The notes: generated by a model not told the origin, from the letters alone. 64,000 nt of DNA from Paenibacillus illinoisensis NBRC 15959 (GCF_004000925.1 NZ_BIME01000003.1:186001-250000); one strand, 5' to 3'; shown: positions 34,976 to 43,871, numbered from the stretch's first letter. Numbers and translations: made by a program.

Positions 34976-36715
34976 TCACTCTACAACCAACGGTACAACC
35001 TTGCCTGCATTTACATCAATCAAACCGTGATCTGTAATTTTCAGCGCAGGGCTCACTGCAAGGGAATGGGTGCTGATCGACATGATCGGGTTATAGTGAA
35101 CATAACCAAGAGAGAGCATCGCTGCCCGCAATTCCTTCACTTGATGAGACACAACCGCGAGCGGTTCTTCTGTCAAAATGCCGCCTACAGGCAGTTCCAG
35201 ATGAGACAGCACTTTGCCATCCTCTACCACACAGAATCCACCCTGGCTCGAAATGACCGTGTTAGCCGCTAGAATCATATCTTCACGATTGCGACCAACG
35301 ACCAGAAGGTTGTGGTTATCATGTGAATATGTCGTCGCGATAGCTCCCCGTTTAATCGTATCTCCACCGATCAAACCATGTGCCCGATTGCCGTTCACCC
35401 CATATCGTTCAAAGGTAGCAATCTGTCCGTATCCACTATCTTCCCACTGAAGTTCGCCACTCGCTGCCTGAACCTCTGCAATATGTTCTTCCACGAAGGT
35501 CGATCCGTCTTTCACCATCATCACGCGGCAGTTGAATGAAGCCTTATCTGCATGATCAGCAGTACCTATTACTTTGGGATCGCTCAATGAAATCGTGAAA
35601 TCCTCTGCTGTCAGCATGTCCAATTGTACACTGTTATAGAAATGGGGCGGGAACTGCCCCGTCATCCGTTCCTGCTTATACGGTTCGTAGTCGTCATAAG
35701 CTTTCCGGCCATTTTTGTACACTTGATCAATCGCCAATGTATCCAGATTGGATATCAGAACATAATCCGCCACCTTGCCTGGGGCGATGCTGCCCCGATC
35801 CGTCATTTTCATTCGGGATGCCGGCGTAGACGTTGCTGCGTAAATGGCATCTTCCGGACGCATGCCCATCTGAATGGCCTTACGCACAATATGATCCAGA
35901 TGACCTCGTTCCACGAGGGAGTCCGGCATAACGTCATCCGTTACGAAACAGAAATGCTGGGCCACATCATGCTGAATCAGGTAATCCATAACCTCAGGGG
36001 TCATCGATTTCTCCTGGATCTCAATGAACATGCCTGCTGAAATCCGCGCCTGCAGTCCTTCTATGCTCTGATGAGTATGATCCGAGTCCACACCTGCATA
36101 GATCAGTCGGTGCAGATCCAGCCCTAGCAATTTCGGTGTATGACCTTCGATCACGAGATCCGGATAATTTTGGCGAATATGCTGAAGAATCTGGTTGGTC
36201 TTGCATTCCGGGTCACGGATGACATCCACGTAGTTCATGATTTCGCCCAGACAGATGATCTCTCCGGTTGCTAGAAGTACATCCATATCTTTGATCTCAA
36301 TAGATCCGCCCGTTGTTTCCATTGGCGTTGCCGGAACGGAGCTCGGGATGGCATAAAACATGTTGACCATGGTCTCACGACTCGCAGCCATCATCTCCTG
36401 CACACCTTCAAGTCCGAACACGTTGGCCATCTCATGCGGTTCCGCTACAATGGACGTTACTCCGCAGCGGATCAGGCCATGGGAAAAGGTAGCCGGCGTC
36501 ACCATGGTACTCTCAATGTGCAGGTGAATATCGATCAGGCCAGGAATCATGTATCTTCCCCGCGCATCGATCACTTCATCTGCCTGAATCAGCTCAGGAC
36601 CACCGGGTCCGACATACATGAATCTGCCGTCAAGTACAGCGACGTTATTCAATTCAAAGCGTTTATAATAACTGTTATACACATTTACATTCACAATCAG
36701 TTGATCTGCACGCAT
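34976..36715 (-). CDS. adeC: adenine deaminase
   Basis: A 579-residue amidohydrolase converting adenine to hypoxanthine and ammonia. Metal-site motifs are PGLIDIHLHIES (HxH), AEPHEMANVFG and IEGHTPKLLG; the C-terminal substrate-side segment has TTYSHDNHNLLVVG. The ATG at 36715 is chosen for AAGGAG 10 bases upstream; the longer frame lacks a site. It is the last gene of a minus-strand cluster with a lipoprotein transporter and a nucleoside hydrolase, fitting purine salvage. A stable hairpin sits just upstream of its ribosome site. Confidence 0.93.
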   Translation of the reverse strand: MRADQLIVNVNVYNSYYKRFELNNVAVLDGRFMYVGPGGPELIQADEVIDARGRYMIPGLIDIHLHIESTMVTPATFSHGLIRCGVTSIVAEPHEMANVFGLEGVQEMMAASRETMVNMFYAIPSSVPATPMETTGGSIEIKDMDVLLATGEIICLGEIMNYVDVIRDPECKTNQILQHIRQNYPDLVIEGHTPKLLGLDLHRLIYAGVDSDHTHQSIEGLQARISAGMFIEIQEKSMTPEVMDYLIQHDVAQHFCFVTDDVMPDSLVERGHLDHIVRKAIQMGMRPEDAIYAATSTPASRMKMTDRGSIAPGKVADYVLISNLDTLAIDQVYKNGRKAYDDYEPYKQERMTGQFPPHFYNSVQLDMLTAEDFTISLSDPKVIGTADHADKASFNCRVMMVKDGSTFVEEHIAEVQAASGELQWEDSGYGQIATFERYGVNGNRAHGLIGGDTIKRGAIATTYSHDNHNLLVVGRNREDMILAANTVISSQGGFCVVEDGKVLSHLELPVGGILTEEPLAVVSHQVKELRAAMLSLGYVHYNPIMSISTHSLAVSPALKITDHGLIDVNAGKVVPLVVE

Positions 36716-36738
36716 GGGGCATAATCTCCTTCTTTTGA

Positions 36739-36768
36739 GCATGCTGCATATCCAATCATGCAGCATGC
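36739..36768 (-). other. perfect 11-bp intercistronic hairpin before adeC
   Basis: GCATGCTGCAT and ATGCAGCATGC pair perfectly around an 8-base loop, 8 bases beyond the adeC ribosome site. No T run follows on minus, so it is not a usual terminator; it may stabilise or process the mRNA. Confidence 0.6.
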
Positions 36769-36814
36769 TGCCTTTGCTGCTTCTGCTTCCTGCTGCTATT
36801 CACGAATATTGCTG

Positions 36815-37873
36815 CTATTCAACGAGGACAAGCTTGTCCTGCGGGAAAATCAGGCTAACACGCTGCCCGCTGAGGTACGGTGTCTCCATCTCCTGGTTTG
36901 CCGTAAAATCACCGAGTTCGGTCTCAATCACATATTGATAGCTGCGTCCGAGATACGTACTCACCTTCACTATACCTGGCAAAGCATTGGCCAGATCCGC
37001 TGACGTATCCCCACTGACGATCAGATCGTCCGGGCGGATTGCGCCTTTTCGAGCGCCGGGACGTGCCGTTCCAGGATGGGCTGTCGCTGTAAACAAACGA
37101 CCTCCCGCTTTTAGCGAGATCTGATCTCCTGCATCACTGCGTTCAGCAAACTCAATAAAGTTGTGGAATCCAATAAATTGGGCTACAAATTCCGTTGCCG
37201 GATATTTGAAAATGGTCTCCGGGCGATCGAGCTGCTCGACAACGCCCTTGTTCATGATGGCTACCTGATCCGAGATCGAGAAACATTCTTCCTGGTCATG
37301 GGAGACATACAGCGTTGTAATACCAAGCTCCTGTTGAATCCGGCGAATCTCCACCCGCATGTTCAGTCGCAGGTTGGCATCCAGGTTACTGAGCGGTTCG
37401 TCAAACAGCAGCAAATCCGGTTCGATTACGAGTGCGCGGGCAATCGCCACCCGCTGACGCTGTCCACCGGACAGTTCCTGCGGAAAACGCTTCTCGAAGC
37501 CGTTCAGGTTCACCACTTCCAGAATACGCATAACGCGTGCAGAGATATCCTTGTCTTTCACCTTGCGCATCCGCAGGCCGAAGGCCACATTGTCATAGAC
37601 AGACAGATGCGGGAATAGCGCATAACTCTGAAATACAAATCCGAAGTTCCGCTTGTTTACCGGAACCTTCGTATAGTCCTTGCCGCCGAACATAAACTTG
37701 CCCTGTGTTGCTTCCAGGAATCCGGCGATGAGGCGCAGCGTAGTTGTTTTGCCGCAACCGCTCGGTCCGAGCAGGGAGAGCAGCTTACCTTTTTCCAGCT
37801 CCAATTGAAAATCCTTCAGGATCGTCTGGTTATCGTAAGCCACCGATACGCGATCCAATGTCAGCAATGCCAT
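36815..37873 (-). CDS. ABC transporter ATPase, polyamine/opine/phosphonate-type
   Basis: A 352-residue ATPase of the PotA/FbpC class. Walker [19 protein letters not shown], signature [14 protein letters not shown], Walker B LLFDEPLSNLD, switch VSHDQEE; a TOBE-like C-terminal domain. The ATG at 37873 is favoured (GGAGG 11 bases upstream) over a TTG at 37891. It energises the two permeases just upstream. The cluster context (nucleoside hydrolase, adenine deaminase) suggests a purine nucleoside or base as substrate rather than a polyamine. Confidence 0.92.
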   Translation of the reverse strand: MALLTLDRVSVAYDNQTILKDFQLELEKGKLLSLLGPSGCGKTTTLRLIAGFLEATQGKFMFGGKDYTKVPVNKRNFGFVFQSYALFPHLSVYDNVAFGLRMRKVKDKDISARVMRILEVVNLNGFEKRFPQELSGGQRQRVAIARALVIEPDLLLFDEPLSNLDANLRLNMRVEIRRIQQELGITTLYVSHDQEECFSISDQVAIMNKGVVEQLDRPETIFKYPATEFVAQFIGFHNFIEFAERSDAGDQISLKAGGRLFTATAHPGTARPGARKGAIRPDDLIVSGDTSADLANALPGIVKVSTYLGRSYQYVIETELGDFTANQEMETPYLSGQRVSLIFPQDKLVLVE

Positions 37874-37891
37874 AGCGTTCTGCGCCTCCAA

Positions 37892-38683
37892 TTAACGTTT
37901 AGTAAAGTATGAAAATCCGCCCATGATCCGTTCGATCACGAACATTAAAAGTCCGGTCAGTACCATTAGCAGCACGGAAATGGCTGCAATTGTTGGGTCA
38001 AAATAGTTTTCAACATACGTCAGCATCTGAATCGGCAGTGTACTTACCCCTGGCCCGGTCATGAACACGGAGATATCCACGTTGTTGAACGACTCCAGGA
38101 AGGCAATCAGCACGGCCGCCAGAATCCCCGAACGAATGTTAGGCAGCACGATCTGGAAGAACGTTCTTACCCGCCCCGCACCAAGACTCAGTGCAGCTTC
38201 TTCCACGGCAAAGTCAAAGCTCGAAAGACTGGAAGCAATGACACGAATGATAAATGGAAGCATGATAATCGTATGACCGATCAGCAGACCCAAATACATC
38301 GGCAGATGGTAGATCACGATCAGATATTTCATCAATGTAAAACCAAGCACGATTCCCGGAATGAGTACCGGGGACAGGAACAGAGCGTTCAGCAATGACT
38401 TGCCTTTGAAATCGTAACGACTGAGTGCATAGGCAGCCGGTACTCCGAGAAGCAGCGCCAGCAGGTTCCCCAGCAGGGAAATGATGATGGACGTCTGGAA
38501 CGTGCGGAGGAAACCGCCTGTGTTGAAAATATTTTCGTACCAACGGAAGGAGAAGCCTTCCGGCGGAAATTTGAGTACCGTTCCCGGTTCAAACGAAGTG
38601 ACCGATATGATCAGAAGCGGGCCCAGCAGAAAGATAAAGACCAGCAGACTGAACAGGCCCAGCCCGATATGTTTCTCCCGCAT
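37892..38683 (-). CDS. ABC transporter permease (second subunit)
   Basis: A 263-residue permease, six helices, EAA loop EEAALSLGAGRVRTFFQIVL. AAGGGG precedes the ATG; only 6 bases separate it from the upstream permease stop. PotC-like in fold. It works with the 273-residue permease and the ATPase. Confidence 0.92.
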   Translation of the reverse strand: MREKHIGLGLFSLLVFIFLLGPLLIISVTSFEPGTVLKFPPEGFSFRWYENIFNTGGFLRTFQTSIIISLLGNLLALLLGVPAAYALSRYDFKGKSLLNALFLSPVLIPGIVLGFTLMKYLIVIYHLPMYLGLLIGHTIIMLPFIIRVIASSLSSFDFAVEEAALSLGAGRVRTFFQIVLPNIRSGILAAVLIAFLESFNNVDISVFMTGPGVSTLPIQMLTYVENYFDPTIAAISVLLMVLTGLLMFVIERIMGGFSYFTKR

Positions 38684-38689
38684 ATGTGT

Positions 38690-39511
38690 CTACCCCTTCG
38701 GATTTAAAGTTTTGGCCATTTTGTTCATGACACCGACCACGACAAACGTGATGACAATCATAATTGCGGCAACGACCGAGGCCAGATACCAGTCGTTAAG
38801 GGTCATGGCGTTTTGATACAGGAACGTGGCGATAACACGCTGCTTGCCTCCAAGAAGCGCCGGTGTCGTATACGCCGTAAGGCTTCCGACGAATACAAGC
38901 ACGGCTCCGATCACAAGTCCTGGCACAGCCAGCGGGAATACGACACGGCGGAATGCCGTGATACGGGAAGCTCCCAGACTTTGTGCCGCTTTGATCAGGT
39001 CATTGTCGATGTTCTCAAGCACACCGACTAGAGAGATGATCATGAGTGGCAGGAACAGGTGAGTCAGACCAATCATCATGGCTGCCGGCGTGTACAGGAT
39101 ATCCAGCGGTTTATCCACGATGCCCAGGCCAACCAGTGCATTATTGATCAGACCTTTGCGTCCAAGAATGATCATCCAGCTAAACGAGCGTACAACCGGG
39201 CTTGTCAGCAATGGGAAAATGGCCAGTGCCAGCAGGATACCTTTGCGGCGCGGCGCTTTTTGCGAAATATAATAAGCTGTCGGGAATCCGAGCACCACAC
39301 AGACAAGGGTGGTGACCACGCTGACCTGCAGCGTCGTAAGCAATATTTTCAAAAAGTAAGGGTCTCTGAAAAAATGCATGTATCCTTCAAATGTGAAGGA
39401 GTTTTCCTGGAAAAACGTTGATCCGATCGTCAGGACAATCGGAATGATCATAAATGCCGCCAAAAACACGAACCCCGGCAGCAATAGCCAGTAGATTACT
39501 GATTTCTTCAT
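38690..39511 (-). CDS. ABC transporter permease (first subunit)
   Basis: A 273-residue permease, six helices, EAA loop IKAAQSLGASRITAFRRVVF, PotB-like. CAGGAG lies about 8 bases before the ATG. It is separated from the nucleoside hydrolase gene by 279 bp that contain the second copy of a structured repeat. Confidence 0.92.
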   Translation of the reverse strand: MKKSVIYWLLLPGFVFLAAFMIIPIVLTIGSTFFQENSFTFEGYMHFFRDPYFLKILLTTLQVSVVTTLVCVVLGFPTAYYISQKAPRRKGILLALAIFPLLTSPVVRSFSWMIILGRKGLINNALVGLGIVDKPLDILYTPAAMMIGLTHLFLPLMIISLVGVLENIDNDLIKAAQSLGASRITAFRRVVFPLAVPGLVIGAVLVFVGSLTAYTTPALLGGKQRVIATFLYQNAMTLNDWYLASVVAAIMIVITFVVVGVMNKMAKTLNPKG

Positions 39512-39606
39512 CGCGGTACTCCTGACTTATAAAATGGTTTTATTCCTACGTCCCATTTAGGCACATTTCAAAAATAGTGCTTTACGTTGATCGCACCAAC
39601 CGTTCC

Positions 39607-39723
39607 GGTCCGAATCGTTCTTCCGATCGCTGTTATCCTTGGATTTTCTTGATCTCCTTCTTATGAAGGAAAAATCCAAGGATAAAGGCGAACGCTTCGC
39701 TTCTACAGAATCGATTTCGTCCC
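39607..39723. repeat. dispersed structured repeat, copy 2
   Basis: Contains CTTCCGATCGCTGTTA (39620-39635, identical to copy 1), a perfect 15-bp stem TTATCCTTGGATTTT/AAAATCCAAGGATAA (39633-39647 and 39671-39685), and GGCGAACGCTTCGCTTCT (39687-39704). Outer arms CGAA-TCG-TTCT and AGAATCGATTTCG pair imperfectly. The extra hairpin of copy 1 is absent. It lies inside a gene cluster, between the nucleoside hydrolase and the permease. Nothing else is seen in 39512-39790. Confidence 0.78.
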
Positions 39724-39790
39724 CTCCACTAGCAGCGAAATACGTAGGGACTGATTTTTAGACTGAACCCAAATTTCGTAAAGATCATAG

Positions 39791-40729
39791 CTACGCATTT
39801 AATGCGTTAATAAAAAGTTCAAGGAACGCTTCCGCGTCCACCGTTTCACAGACTAAGGTGTTAGGCGGCTGGCCCAAACGGTTTTGGAAGTCGCACACCA
39901 TCTGGCCATCGCACAAACGGCTGGCCGTTTCGACATCCACGTAATACGATTTGCGTCCTACCAGTTCGGGTGCAAGGGCAACGCCCACTGCCAGCGGGTC
40001 ATGCAGAGCGCAAGCCCGGATGCCGTTCATCTGTTCGTAACGGTTGATGTAAATCTCTGTGCTCTGAGCCACGTACGCGCGCAGCACAGGATCTGTGAGA
40101 CGTTCGATTGTAGCTTCATTCAGCAGCGTTTGACGCGTAACATCCAGGCCAACCTGCGTAAGCTTCTCAATGCCTGCATGCAGAACAATACGTGCAGCTT
40201 CCGGATCAGCGTACGTATTGTACTCTGCCGTCGGTGTAATATTGCCATGTCCGCGAACAACGCCACCCATGAAGATCACTTCCTTCAATAAAGAAGGCAG
40301 TTCTGGACACTTCAGCAGGGCAAGTGCCAGGTTGGTTAATGGCGCAGTCATAATCAGCGTGAGTTCACCGGGATACAGCTTGGCTTGCTCTATAATATAG
40401 TCCGGCGCAAAACCCTCTTCCGCTTGCTTGGACACGGCCGGATCAGGCAGTGCTCCGCCCAACCCATCCTGTCCATGTACCCGATGTTCATAATGTGATT
40501 GTCGGGTGAGCGGACTAGCCGCTCCAGCCATCACCGGAATATCAGTCGCATCTGCCAGTTCAAGAATCTTGCATGTATTATCCGTTGCCTGCTGGAGCGA
40601 TACGTTCCCGCAGACTGTGGTAATGCCGAGAATGTCCAGCTTCCGGCTCTTGACGGCCAGCAAAATGGCCAGCGCATCATCAATACCCGTATCTACATCC
40701 AGGATGATACGTTGTAACGCCTCACTCAT
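39791..40729 (-). CDS. nucleoside hydrolase (IunH type)
   Basis: A 312-residue ribonucleoside hydrolase that splits nucleosides to base and ribose. The calcium-binding signature DVDTGIDD is at the N-terminus; family motifs NVSLQQATDNTCKILELA, MTAPLTNLALAL and HDPLAVGVAL follow. The ATG at 40729 has AAGGAG and TGGAG upstream. It directly follows the lipoprotein gene, suggesting that imported nucleoside is cleaved and the adenine passed to adenine deaminase. Confidence 0.93.
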   Translation of the reverse strand: MSEALQRIILDVDTGIDDALAILLAVKSRKLDILGITTVCGNVSLQQATDNTCKILELADATDIPVMAGAASPLTRQSHYEHRVHGQDGLGGALPDPAVSKQAEEGFAPDYIIEQAKLYPGELTLIMTAPLTNLALALLKCPELPSLLKEVIFMGGVVRGHGNITPTAEYNTYADPEAARIVLHAGIEKLTQVGLDVTRQTLLNEATIERLTDPVLRAYVAQSTEIYINRYEQMNGIRACALHDPLAVGVALAPELVGRKSYYVDVETASRLCDGQMVCDFQNRLGQPPNTLVCETVDAEAFLELFINALNA

Positions 40730-40828
40730 ACGTTCTCCACTCCTTACCATTCATCGTGCTTGCTGCAAAGGTTATTCATTCTGATAAGTCGCTATCTGTC
40801 GTTCTTATCTAGCTCTATCCAATGTTTC

Positions 40829-41902
40829 TTATTGTGCAATTTCACGGTTCCAACGATCCGTCCAAGCTTTGGCTTGTTGGTTCACGAATTCCATATCCAG
40901 CTTGTTCAGCTTCTCAACCACGTCAGCGCCATACGTCACGCCTTCTGCTTCTTCTGCAGTCAATTCAACCTTGGTGTTTACCGGTGAATCCACTTTGGCT
41001 TTGGCAGACTTCGCTTGTACATCCTGGCTCAGCTGCCAGTTAATGAACTCTTCGGCGAGTTCTTTGTTTTTGCTGCCTTTCACCACGTTGATTGTATTCA
41101 TGACTGCATATGCGCCTTCGCTAGGTGCAACAAACTTCGCATTGGGCACAGCTGCTTTCAGGTCCTTGAAATACATTTCCATGATCGGTCCGCCTGCAAT
41201 CTCTTCTTGCGAGAACATGTTCACGAACTCGGACGTTTGGCTGTAGAATTTAACAACATTGCCGCTCAATTCTTTCAGTTTCGTAAATGCCGCATCTTCA
41301 TTAAATGTATCGTTTCCTGCTACGCGGGAAGCTGCATCCACGACCATTGGGCCTGCTGTTGCTGTAATATTCGGGATCGTCAGGTTATTCTCAAATGCCG
41401 GATCCCACAGATCACTCCATGAAGTCACTTCTTTGGAGACGAGGTCAGGATTGTAGGCAATCCCGAGCTGTCCAACGGTGTAAGCCGGGCCATAGTCTTC
41501 GCCAAGTGGTGCTTTGGCAATATCGTAAATATCATTAACATTCGGAATTTTGGAACGATCGATTTTCTCAAACAGACCTTCATCGATACCTTGTTGTGCA
41601 TAGTAGTCGGAGAGGTAAATGACATCGACATTCGATGTACCTTGACGGATTTTGTTCAGACGCTCAGCGTTGTTGCCGACTTCAAGCACGATGTCCACAT
41701 TATGTTCTTTTTCGAATGGACCAAATACTTCTTCATTGAAGAAATCTTCGGAGAAGCCCCACGTGGAAATCACCAGTTTGTTCGCTGCTGTTCCCTCGCT
41801 GCCTGATCCACCTGTCGCATCATCTGTGCTGCTGCCGCAACCTGCAAGTAATACCGATGTCATTGCCACTGCTGCCAAACCGCTAACCCACTTTTTCATC
41901 AT
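40829..41902 (-). CDS. ABC transporter substrate-binding lipoprotein
   Basis: A 357-residue PotD-like lipoprotein. Signal MMKKWVSGLAAVAMTSVLLA is followed by the lipobox LLAGC; the mature chain has a Gly/Ser linker and a binding fold (VISTWGFSEDFFNEEVFGPF, YTVGQLGIAYNPDLV, SWSDLWDPAFENNL). The ATG at 41902 has AGGAGG 11 bases upstream; an adjacent second ATG is possible, and the long N-terminal extension of the frame is the leader region. First transport gene of the purine cluster. Confidence 0.92.
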   Translation of the reverse strand: MMKKWVSGLAAVAMTSVLLAGCGSSTDDATGGSGSEGTAANKLVISTWGFSEDFFNEEVFGPFEKEHNVDIVLEVGNNAERLNKIRQGTSNVDVIYLSDYYAQQGIDEGLFEKIDRSKIPNVNDIYDIAKAPLGEDYGPAYTVGQLGIAYNPDLVSKEVTSWSDLWDPAFENNLTIPNITATAGPMVVDAASRVAGNDTFNEDAAFTKLKELSGNVVKFYSQTSEFVNMFSQEEIAGGPIMEMYFKDLKAAVPNAKFVAPSEGAYAVMNTINVVKGSKNKELAEEFINWQLSQDVQAKSAKAKVDSPVNTKVELTAEEAEGVTYGADVVEKLNKLDMEFVNQQAKAWTDRWNREIAQ

Positions 41903-41937
41903 GATCCTGAATTCCTCCTGAAATGTGTGATGTGTAT

Positions 41938-41985
41938 AAAAAAAACAAAAAGAAAAGCATTCTTGTAAGAACAAGAACACTTTTC
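41938..41985 (-). terminator. attenuator-like terminator in the leader of the lipoprotein gene
   Basis: On minus GAAAAG-tg-TTCTTGT, loop TCTT, ACAAGAA-tg-CTTTTC, followed by 13-14 nearly all T. It ends 36 bases before the start codon and 150 bases after the DUF2294 stop. Confidence 0.75.
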
Positions 41986-42136
41986 TTCGTAAACAAAGGA
42001 AAGCGACACCCGCTGCCGGTACATCATTGGTTTCTGCTTCAGAATCAATCCGAAGACTAGACGCCATTATATGAAATTGTTGGGGACGATATAATCGAAA
42101 CGCGCGCATGACCCGAATCGAACCAGTCGATCCACG

Positions 42137-42481
42137 TTATGCCTGTTCCAGAATGATATTCGTAATGGCCCACTGTGTGGACGCATCGTAATCCCTTAGT
42201 ACAGCTTCAATTGGCAAACCCATGTGCTGCTCGAGCTTCTCCCGGAATTTCTTCTTATATAAGACAGACATGCGGAAGTCCACTTCCAGCTTCAAGCCGG
42301 GGGCCTCCCCTTCCAGGGCGTCAGAGCGTGGCGAACGTCGGTGCTTGGCAAAGAAGGTCACAATATTCTGATCCACGGTCACTCTCAGGAGAGTGGTACC
42401 GAAGCCGAATAGTTCCTTCGAAATTTCGTTGTAATACTGGCACATCTTTTTCTTGCTTTCATTACTGTCCAGCAGTTCCAT
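42137..42481 (-). CDS. DUF2294 family protein
   Basis: A 114-residue protein of the DUF2294 family (CQYYNEISKELFGFGTTLLR, VTFFAKHRRSPRSDALEGE, FREKLEQHMG). Function unknown; such proteins are short cytoplasmic alpha/beta proteins. AAGGTG precedes the ATG. A perfect 14-bp palindrome sits 35 bp upstream. It could be the first gene of the purine cluster, but a terminator lies between it and the lipoprotein gene. Confidence 0.82.
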   Translation of the reverse strand: MELLDSNESKKKMCQYYNEISKELFGFGTTLLRVTVDQNIVTFFAKHRRSPRSDALEGEAPGLKLEVDFRMSVLYKKKFREKLEQHMGLPIEAVLRDYDASTQWAITNIILEQA

Positions 42482-42840
42482 GAATTCACCTTCATCATTT
42501 ACTACCGTACATTCGACGTGTTAACACGTTTGATTATACATAAATATGAGGTAGGAGGCAACCCAAAAGATATACTTAACATGCAAATAACACATAAAAG
42601 CGAACGATGACCAAAAAAACACCGAAATTCATATGCCAATTCCACTGTAAACGAAAACTCTCTACCTGATGACTTCCTATAATATTGTTGCTTGGAAAAT
42701 CATTTTTGATACACCGTTTGTTTCATTTGGGAAATTACGGTTATTAATTACGCTGTAAACATAGACAAACTTCGGCACCAAACGTTAAAATGAGACAAAA
42801 TGTCTATATTACTTCATATATGAAATTGGAGGCCCCTGTT
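42482..42840. other. 359-bp divergent promoter region
   Basis: Region between DUF2294 (minus) and the zinc-ribbon gene (plus). The perfect palindrome ACGTGTTAACACGT at 42516-42529 is the main feature. A weaker dyad AGACA-AAA-TGTCT is near 42793. No coding frame with a ribosome site. Confidence 0.5.
42516..42529. promoter_or_regulatory. perfect palindromic operator candidate of the DUF2294 gene
   Basis: ACGTGTTAACACGT, 14-bp perfect palindrome, 35 bp before the DUF2294 start. The binding protein is not known; no local regulator is divergent here. Confidence 0.5.
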
Positions 42841-43749
42841 ATGAAATGCCCGGTATGTAATCATGAAAATGGAAATGCACATTACTGCGAGAGGTGTGGT
42901 ACAGATCTGACTCAGTCCCCATCTTCTTCTACCACTCCCCGTGACCACGAATCAGCTGCTGCTGCCGAATCGGAATATACACGTTGGTCCAGTACGCAAG
43001 CAGCACCTTCTCAATCCGTTCCATCCCGTACACCTTCTGCTCCAACACCTCATGACCAGACGTATGACAATTCCGGCCCGAATAACCACTCGTCTGCAGG
43101 TGACGCCAATCAGTGGAACAATGTCATGCAAAATGAGAAGGTGCAGCAAGCCAAAGAAGTCAGCAAACAGTACATATCCTATTTTCTTAGCGTCCTAGCC
43201 CGTCCTTACCAAACGATGAAAACCGTCGGTGATCAACATGCGCTGAATGGATTAATTACGATGACTCTCATTGCAATCCTGTCCTCTACATACTTTTTAC
43301 TTACCTTCGGCCGGTTAGATATGAGTGGTTTATTCGTAGCTGGATTCATCCGCCCGCTGCTGTTTACCGCGATCATCCTGCTTGTGGCTGTAGTACTGAT
43401 CTACGCTGTACTGAAAATCGAGAAAATCACGTTTCGTCCGAAAACGCTGGTAGCACAGTATGGTACCCTACTTGTTCCGTCTGTTGCAGCACTTGTGCTC
43501 GCGAACTTGTTTATCTTTATTTCATATCCGATCGCGATCTTCCTGCTGGTTGTTTCGTATGTCATTGTTTTTGCAGGCATGAATGCGGTGCTGTTCCAAC
43601 ATCCGCTCAATCGTACGAAGTCAGCCATCGACAGCATGTATACTGTCCTTATTGCCAACGTTGTTTTGCTCTACATTTTGTACCGTTTGCTCGCAGGCTC
43701 CATTCTTGGAATTCTGGGCATGATGCTGTCACCATTCGGTCGTCTGTAG
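42841..43749 (+). CDS. zinc-ribbon, Yip1-like membrane protein
   Basis: A 302-residue protein. Residues 1-20 hold a zinc ribbon (CPVCNHENG, CERCGTDL); about 25-105 is a low-complexity Ser/Pro/Thr/Ala linker; the remainder has five hydrophobic segments with Yip1/DUF6574 character. ATG at 42841 fixed by GGAGG 8 bases upstream. Function unknown. Confidence 0.83.
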   Translation: MKCPVCNHENGNAHYCERCGTDLTQSPSSSTTPRDHESAAAAESEYTRWSSTQAAPSQSVPSRTPSAPTPHDQTYDNSGPNNHSSAGDANQWNNVMQNEKVQQAKEVSKQYISYFLSVLARPYQTMKTVGDQHALNGLITMTLIAILSSTYFLLTFGRLDMSGLFVAGFIRPLLFTAIILLVAVVLIYAVLKIEKITFRPKTLVAQYGTLLVPSVAALVLANLFIFISYPIAIFLLVVSYVIVFAGMNAVLFQHPLNRTKSAIDSMYTVLIANVVLLYILYRLLAGSILGILGMMLSPFGRL

Positions 43750-43779
43750 TCCGATTTTCATTTCAAAATTCCATCTACG

Positions 43780-43819
43780 AAGAGACTCCTCTGGTTCAAA
43801 TCAGAAGAGTCTTTTTTCG
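43780..43819 (+). terminator. terminator of the zinc-ribbon gene
   Basis: AGACTC-CTCTG, loop, CAGAAGAGTCT, then TTTTTT. Confidence 0.82.
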
Positions 43820-43834
43820 TTTCCCGATCCAGGA

Positions 43835-43863
43835 TTGCACTGGCATGTTCGATACACTATAAT
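43835..43863 (+). promoter_or_regulatory. promoter of the DUF3105 gene
   Basis: TTGCAC (43835-43840), 17-base spacer, TATAAT (43858-43863): near-ideal housekeeping promoter. The -10 is covered by a dyad at 43855-43871. Confidence 0.7.
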
Positions 43864-43871
43864 GTGTAGTG
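43855..43871. promoter_or_regulatory. imperfect dyad on the -10 box of the DUF3105 gene
   Basis: CACTATAATGTGTAGTG, arms CACTA/TAGTG; pairs at 6 of 8 positions; same arm sequence as the perfect palindrome 90 bp downstream. Confidence 0.5.

Noticed and set aside
41938-42100. Purine riboswitch before the lipoprotein gene
   Set aside because: The conserved loop and junction strings (such as TTTCTACC) are not found; left as an unknown leader.
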